Below are positions 58,991 through 60,000 of a DNA stretch of 60,000 nt, one piece after another. The DNA comes from Antedon mediterranea (taxonomy: Eukaryota > Echinodermata > Crinoidea > Comatulida > Antedonidae), in the NCBI RefSeq assembly GCF_964355755.1, contig NC_092679.1, positions 20,576,932 to 20,636,931 of the forward strand. The letters run 5' to 3'. Below the pieces are notes generated by a model. It made no database searches. It was not told where the DNA came from and saw only the letters and a program-made list of their open reading frames with translations. The first letter of the stretch is position 1. Each line of letters begins with the position of its first letter. The position numbers and the translations under genes were made by a program.

Positions 58991-59918
58991 AATTAAGTTT
59001 CCTTACAAGCTTACCAATTTATTTTAATGAAAATTGTCATTACTTTTAAAGAGTTTAATTAATTTTAAGTTTTTGAAGTTTAAAATATAATTACAATTAT
59101 AGGGGTAAAAATTGTTTGTCGTCCCAGCTGAAATGTTACGGCACAGGAACGAAGGAGGAAAGGAAGGAAATAAAACATGTGGAAATACACAAAATAGACA
59201 TGTGGAAATAAATTGGTAACGTTTGGTGCTGGTAAAATGATTATATGCATGACAACAAATAAATAAAAATTGAGGAGCAGGTATTGAAATAATAGGGTTG
59301 ATTTGGTAATAATATATTTTAGCAATAATATAGAAAAAATAGGTTAAAAAACTTCCAGCGAGCACAAAGAGACATTTCATACCATATATACAATGCTTTA
59401 TAATACATGGCAACAGTTTGGTTTTAAAATTGCCTTTAAAATAAAAATTCTGTTGTTCTTTATGGTTAATAATTTAACAAGAATATATAAATAATATTAT
59501 GTAAACAATGAACTGGCAATTTTAAGAGAATTGGAAAAATTATAATATTTAATATTCAATAATTATAAATTTAGAAAACGACATACGACATACTGAAAAA
59601 GGAGAAGGTAAAATAGTTGCTTAAAATCATTTATTATCAATGCAAATCTTTCATTTTTATGTATACTATTTATTTTTGTTCCACTGACTTTGTTGATAAT
59701 AAAATATAAGTTATGATATATTTTTTATGCGTATGTTTTCAAGCTTTTAGCTAGCTAGTCAGAGACTACCTAGGCCTAGCCGCCTAGGTTCTTTTCACTT
59801 CCGTATACGTGTATCCAGTCAGCGTTCGTTATATGTTGATTATGTACACAGTCTAAAATATGCAACATGTTTCTATTTAATTTATAATAATTATTTATAT
59901 ATAATTATCTATATATTT
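58991..59918. other. Non-coding DNA, nothing recognised
   Basis: The minus-strand frames at 59024-59413 and 59080-59325 are Phe/Tyr/Ile-rich from AT-rich DNA and match no family I know. Confidence 0.4.
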
Positions 59919-60000
59919 AAAGCCCCATTCCTTACGTTTTTTAGATCTAATTTAAGATCACAAACTATATTTAATGTAAAAATAATACTATATGGTCCTA
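59919..60000. mobile_element. Family D element, copy 3, cut by the window edge
   Basis: 'ttaaagccccattccttacg' onward matches 47278-47360 almost base for base. Confidence 0.85.

Noticed and set aside
59024-59413. 129-aa minus-strand hydrophobic frame
   Set aside because: Hydrophobicity follows from AT-rich codons; no family motif, no splice context and no homologous neighbour.

Overview
The window is eukaryotic, AT-rich, intron-rich and full of repeats. It fits a marine invertebrate deuterostome, most probably an echinoderm; no finer placement is supported. The evidence is the ALK-type receptor gene with vertebrate-like domains, TU-like foldback DNA, tRNA-derived SINEs, many small TIR elements, and frequent palindromic 'taggccta' words. 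Both recognisable genes are on the minus strand.

At the left edge (242-954 or 1041) is the first coding exon of an MFSD6-like major facilitator transporter; the rest lies off the window. Positions 1042-6149 are intergenic: a CAT/ATC trinucleotide tract, a 184-bp TIR element, and a cluster of small TIR elements including one inserted inside another of its own family.

Most of the window (6150-53013) is one gene, an ALK/LTK-family receptor tyrosine kinase. I could place 27 coding exons whose splice sites and phases all agree. They total 5283 nt, encoding a predicted 1760-residue protein. Order: signal peptide, DNRLRE/CBM96-like beta-sandwich domain, LDLa, MAM, LDLa, MAM, glycine-rich domain, short stalk, transmembrane helix, NPxY juxtamembrane segment, tyrosine kinase, long Ser-rich tail with three NPF motifs. 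The DNRLRE domain and the first LDLa are unexpected for ALK, and the membrane-proximal EGF-like module of vertebrate ALK is not seen. The DNRLRE exon is separated from the next exon by 14.4 kb, so its membership of the transcript needs RNA evidence.

The introns are a repeat archive. They hold about 13 copies of one Tc1/mariner-like MITE, other TIR elements, a tRNA-derived SINE family (one pair in inverted orientation), 3' ends of LINEs, an interspersed repeat containing CCCTTAATAG, a ~460-bp array of an 18-bp G-quadruplex-type minisatellite, and a ~2.06-kb foldback element (29662-31725). The foldback has inverted arms of 15-17 bp repeats, an 8-bp target duplication, and a second TIR element nested in it that has its own 9-bp duplication.

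From 53014 to 60000 I see no coding gene, only SINE, LINE and TIR elements and one possible non-coding 5' exon near 58.2 kb.
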